Part shown: positions 60,257 to 64,000 of the stretch, piece after piece
Layout: each line of letters opens with the position of its first letter
How positions within the stretch are numbered: the stretch's first letter is position 1
Source: Asterochloris sp. CNOR1
Lineage: Eukaryota > Chlorophyta > Trebouxiophyceae > Trebouxiales > Trebouxiaceae
Direction: 5' to 3'
Assembly (NCBI GenBank): GCA_963969365.1
Contig: OZ017747.1
Location: forward strand, 3,100,001 to 3,164,000
DNA length: 64,000 nucleotides
Made by a program: the position numbers and the translations under genes
The notes under the pieces: model-generated
Seen by the model: the letters and a program-made list of their open reading frames with translations, nothing else
What the model was told of the DNA's origin: nothing
The model's database searches: none

Positions 60257-60971
60257 CCACATACGTCTACATACAACAGGAGCTACAGTGTTTCTGGTAA
60301 GATATGCAGTGGACTTGTTGGCTAGCTATGAAGCAACACAGACTTGTTAAAGGTTTCTTGCTCAACCACATCTCGAGAGCAAAAGCAAAGTCTTGGGTGC
60401 AGGAACAGAAATGCGGGCTGTCAAAGAGTACAGTCAGTGGGGAAGAGAGGATGCTGAAGTCAGGTGGCCGTGCTGGGGCGCAGCCTTGCTTTGCCAGAGC
60501 CTACAATCATGAGGAGGACTGCAACAGCCACAGTCGTCAGAGCGCCCATCCACATGTCTGCCTGGCAGGGCCTGCTGCCGGCCTCACCCCGCCTCTCTCC
60601 GTGAGGCGAGGCTGCACGCCTGCGGCAGCGACGTGCAGCCAAAGTCACTTGGAGCCAGAAAGGCACCGCGAGCACTTCAAATGCATGCCTGCAAATCCCA
60701 TTTTTGCAGCTAGAGGACCTCCTGAACAGCACCGTGAAACAAGGAGCAGCACTCTGCAATCAGAAGACAAGGGGCAGGCAGGGCAGCACACTGGGGCAAG
60801 GGCACATGGGCAGCCTACACAGGGCCCTGGCCTGCAGGGCCTCACAGTCTGCTACACAAAAAGCCTTTGCCCAAGATAATCTGCGAAAGCAGAGGCTCCT
60901 AACTGTCCGCAGAGTGCTATATGTTCCAACCAGAGCAGTCAGCAAAAAGAAGAGTCCAGAAGTGCAAAGGC
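60257..60971. other. Convergent intergenic region, 715 bp
   Basis: Lies between the JMJD4 stop (+) and the stop of the unrecognised minus-strand gene. A minus-strand segment ADMWMGALTTVAVAVLLMIV (about 60500-60560) looks like a membrane helix with a short polar tail and could be the last exon of an alternative 3' end, but no acceptor chain links it. A plus-strand open frame (60304-60879) has no family match. Confidence 0.4.
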
Positions 60972-63108
60972 TCACAGCTTGCTATGGACAGCGTGCCCAA
61001 TGCTTCCAAAGAAGCGCCCCACTGCCTCTCCTGCACCTTGCAGTGCATCACCAATCCTGATAAAGCTGGTGCCCATTGCTGCCAGCATTGCCTCCCATGT
61101 AACTGCCACGTCATCATTTTCCTGCATGTGACGACAGGCGTGCAGCACATGACCTGGCCTGCTGCCAAGCTTCATGCAGCCCAGGGAGGTCGCATGCGGC
61201 TGATGGTCAGAGAGCAGCTATGCATGGGCAGGCTGACAGCCTTTGCTGCCATGCTGCATGCAGCAAAAGCATCAGCACCAGCAGCAGCGAAAGCAGCAAC
61301 ACCAGCAGCAGCAAAAGCCTGAACCAATGTGGCGGCAGGCAGAGTGCCTGCAACTGGGCAGGGGTGCCAGGCTGGCATGCACTTGAATGAAGTCGCAGGT
61401 AGAGATGTTGCTGGGCCCCACCTGAGGCTGCTCATTGGCCACCTCTGTCACCACGCAGGCTGAGGCGCTCGGAGGCAGGAAGCGGTGCATGTCCTGCAGG
61501 GCACAAATCAGACAGTGCATGAGCGGTTCCAGTTGACGAGGCACCGTGCCACCAGGACAGGCAATTGGTGGCCTCACGCATGCCGCCCTTCACATCTTCA
61601 CAGAGCAGCATGCTGGCATAACATCAGAAGCACCAGCTACACGCTGCTGACGAAGGAAGTCCAGGGCAGGGCAGGTGCAAGCAGTTGAGTACACAGGGCA
61701 GATGAAGGATTTGAATGCATGCTGTGCCACAGCACACAGCTCAGCCCACTTGTCGGGCCGCTCACCAGGTGAGGCGCCCTCTCCACGAAATCAGCAAACA
61801 CAGGGTCTGAGCGAAAGGCCCTGCAGCAGGCCTGCTGGACCTCCTGGTTGTTCAGCTGCAGGGCACAGGAGCAGGGATAAGCACACAGAGCCCCCATCCC
61901 TCAGCTCTTCTCGTGTTTCTTGGCCCATAATTTGTCGTTGAGCCAGACGTCTCTGCTGGGATTGCACGCTCACAGAGTGCTGCACCACGCAGCACGTTGC
62001 ATCAGAGGTGAGCTGGTTTCAGTCACTCCAGCGCAGCACAGCACGGATGCGCTGCACAATGCACCCTGCTGCTGCCGCAGGTCTCAAACAGGTGTGCTGT
62101 GCAGGAACAGCAGAGCGACAGTTCTCACCACATTGGCCAGCATGCTTGTGATGTCATCCATCGGGGTGGCAGGAACCACCAGGGCATGGTGGGCCTCCTC
62201 AATCAGGCTGTCTGCATGCTGCCCAATCGTGGTGGTGGACTCGTCATCGCTGGCTGCGTCCAGGAGGGAGTGCTCCAGGGGCGCGTGCTGCTGCCTGAGC
62301 AGGGAAAGGAATGTGTGGGCTCAATGCCAGCCCTGCCTTTAGAGGTAGTGCACTGACGACCAGCTTTTGGGCAGCAGTGGGCTGCACGGACAACAGCGGG
62401 TCCAGTTGGTCCGCTGCCTCCCCGCAGCTGCAAGTTGGTGCAGCAAATGCGATTGTGAACAGCTCCTGGAAAGGTCAGTGAGCTCGAGGCGCCTCACTCA
62501 GCCATCATGGGGAAGAGCTGCTCCAGCTGCTCCCTCAGCACGTCTGGCTGCACATCCACCATGGCGACCCCAGTCTCCACCTCCGCAAGGAACCAGTCTG
62601 CATCGTCGCCAGGGCCGGCATCAGCTTCTGCGGCAGCAGCTGCCTCTGCCTGCAGCAGCACAGAAGGCCGGCATGGATGGAGGTCAGGCAACAGCAGGGG
62701 ACGGGCTTGCTGAGCTCCGCCAAGCAGATCAACCCGGTCACTGCATGTCTGCAGGTATGAGACAGCGCCTGCACCTGACAAGGCAATGCTGCTGTCAGCT
62801 CAACCTCCTTCAGCAGCGCAGGCATCCACAGCACCAGGGCAGCCTGCTTCAGCATGGCTGCGTGGCAGACTAGACCAGTGACAAAGCATGCGACCCCTGC
62901 CAGTGTCCAGCAGGACCTCCAGACCTTGTGTGTACGCCAGATAGGGTCACCACATCAGCATTTTAAAGTCCGCGCACTTCACCTTTGCCTCCTTGCTCAG
63001 CACGCTCCTCTGCCCAGGTCCCTGATAGCGAGCATTGGCCTGAGAGGCACCAGCAGCTGCAGCGCCTGCTGAACCTCCCAGAGTCAACCGAGCAAGTTGC
63101 CTGATCAT
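60972..63108 (-). CDS. Unrecognised protein with mitochondrial-type N-terminus
   Basis: ATG 63108 gives MIRQLARLTLGGSAGAAAAG, a typical cleavable mitochondrial presequence, then SVLSKEAK and a donor. Later exons read AEAAAAAEADAGPGDDADWF, LAEVETGVAMVDVQPDVLRE, QLEQLFPMMA (ending at a GTGAGG donor), CGEAADQLDPLLSVQPTAAQ, HAPLEHSLLDAASDDESTTT, IEEAHHALVVPATPMDDITS, LNNQEVQQACCRAFRSDPVF with ADFVERAPHL, ALQDMHRFLPPSASACVVTE, and finally ENDDVAVTWEAMLAAMGTSF with IRIGDALQGAGEAVGRFFGS and IGHAVHSKL (TGA at 60972-60974). It is acidic in the middle, helical at the end. No family was recognised, but the splice chain and codon use support a real gene. One junction (after SALPLK) looks like a GC donor. 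Confidence 0.6.
61262..61319. repeat. 24-bp imperfect tandem repeat in an intron
   Basis: GCAAAAGCATCAGCACCAGC-type units (Ala/Lys/Pro codon-like, period 24) occur about 2.4 times. They lie in a predicted intron of the minus-strand gene, so the apparent peptide is probably not made. Confidence 0.65.
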
Positions 63109-63522
63109 GTTGTCAAGGTGTGAATATCTGGAGGATTTTCGGGAGCTGGCCTTTTTTCCTCTGAAGATCAATTACTAATAGGCTAGGTCACAGATTGGGG
63201 ACTATTGAACTGCTGGGCTCTGCGATGCTCCAGTTTAGCCCCTCCCCTCCCACCAGGCCGGAGGGCAGGGGCTCATGCTACAGGTCAGGCTCCGGACATT
63301 CAACTAGCAGACTGCCAACACTGAAGTGCACCAACAGAGTTTGTGCTGCAGTCCAAGGACACTGGATGCCCCATATGGCATCATTTTGCAGGGGCAAGGT
63401 TAGCTGGCCGGGCTAGCTGCATCGGGCACATGCGCTCACATCATCTCACGCTCACTTGATTCATATTGTGCAGGCGGAGTGGACTCTGGTCTTGGCAAGT
63501 CATCCGCAGCATTTACAAATTC
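63109..63522. promoter_or_regulatory. Intergenic, probable divergent promoter region
   Basis: Upstream of the minus-strand gene (start 63108) and of the partial plus-strand gene. It includes an AT-rich patch (AAGATCAATTACTAATAGGC, 63162-63181) and a CCCCTCCCCTCCCACC run (63239-63254). No coding exon was recognised. Confidence 0.4.
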
Positions 63523-64000
63523 AATGCCAGTGAGTCCAATGCTGTCAGCAGTGCTGGCTGCAAGGGGCCTGCAGTTTGCAAATGCATGCTGAGCTCCTCG
63601 GCACCTGCAGGCGCCCTTGGTGAAGACTTTCAGCGATGCGGGCATGCATGTGGCGCCTCAGTTCAGGCACACCTGGAACCGCCCGAACCTCAACCTTGAG
63701 ACCAGGGACATTCCAGGCAGGCTGCCGGCCGCGTACCTGCAGTCCTGCTGCCTGTGCTGTGTGCCAAGCAGGCACAGCAATTCTCAGCGTGCTTGCAGCC
63801 TGTCTGCTGTTGACACATAGGCGCCACAGGTGTCGACCTTGTATTTTCATGCTGCAGGGGCGACGCCCCGTGTTGCGCACATTCATAAGCACCCGCGAGG
63901 CACCAACCCCCTCAATCCACAGTGTGAGGCCCTGGAGCCGTGCTGTTGACCTGAGCCTTTCATGCTGCACACCACAACCTTGTCACCCTGCCGCTGCCTG
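63523..64000 (+). CDS. Partial unrecognised gene running off the window
   Basis: Exon-like pieces with coding-type codon use: MPVSPMLSAVLAARGLQF (ATG 63523, possible organellar presequence), then after a TGCAG acceptor KTFSDAGMHVAPQFRHTWNR with PNLNLETRDIPGRLPAAYLQ, then near 63860 ATPRVAHIHKHPRGTNPLNP. The frames can be connected only with assumed introns. A competing reading on the minus strand (LTLWIEGVGASRVLMNVRNT, about 63860-63935) also looks reasonable, so even the strand is not certain. Confidence 0.3.

Noticed and set aside
60500-60560. Tail-anchored small membrane protein on the minus strand
   Set aside because: The helix-like segment MWMGALTTVAVAVLLMIV has no linked start, acceptor chain or family match.

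Overview
The window reads as nuclear DNA of a green alga, probably a core chlorophyte. Genes are intron-dense and GC-rich at third codon positions. Most introns end in TGCAG. Several families are plant-lineage markers: an Alfin N-terminal domain, an arginine-rich tandem CCCH (RR-TZF) protein and an At4g28440-type OB-fold protein. The four core histones form divergent pairs, each gene has one intron, and each ends in a 3' stem-loop. Gene models below were built by eye by joining exons at splice sites that keep the frame and restore family motifs; where a start or end is a guess, the entry says so.

Layout. 1-2209 (+): 3' part of an ASNSD1-like gene. 2361-3548 (-): OB-fold nucleic-acid-binding protein. 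3822-6279 (-): Alfin domain apparently joined to a Tudor-like domain, with no PHD finger. 6795-7270 (-): SDHAF1-like assembly factor. 7516-25864 (+): a very large armadillo-repeat gene whose tail is a separate conserved module. 26038-27492 (-): Elongin A, head to head across 59 bp with 27552-31330 (+), a GT1 glycosyltransferase apparently fused to an FkbM methyltransferase. 31481-36340 (+): RR-TZF CCCH protein. 36996-38526 (-): TMEM186-like mitochondrial protein. 39631-43201: histone cluster H4(-) H3(+) H2B(-) H2A(+). 43637-44874: two small membrane or secreted proteins. 45064-55018 (-): VPS50/syndetin. 55105-56064 (+): 3' fragment of a LINE. 56236-57090 (-): EF-hand protein, head to head with 57210-60256 (+), JMJD4-like dioxygenase. 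60972-63108 (-): unrecognised protein. 63523-64000 (+): start of a further gene.

The neighbours are mostly housekeeping and do not form one pathway. The histone quartet is the only clear functional cluster. The most unusual items are the Alfin-Tudor architecture, the GT1-FkbM fusion, the 17-nt histone stem-loop, use of GC-AG introns, and a repeated pattern in which an exon end and its adjoining intron have been tandemly copied, leaving decayed exon copies inside introns (at least seven such loci, plus several simple intronic duplications).
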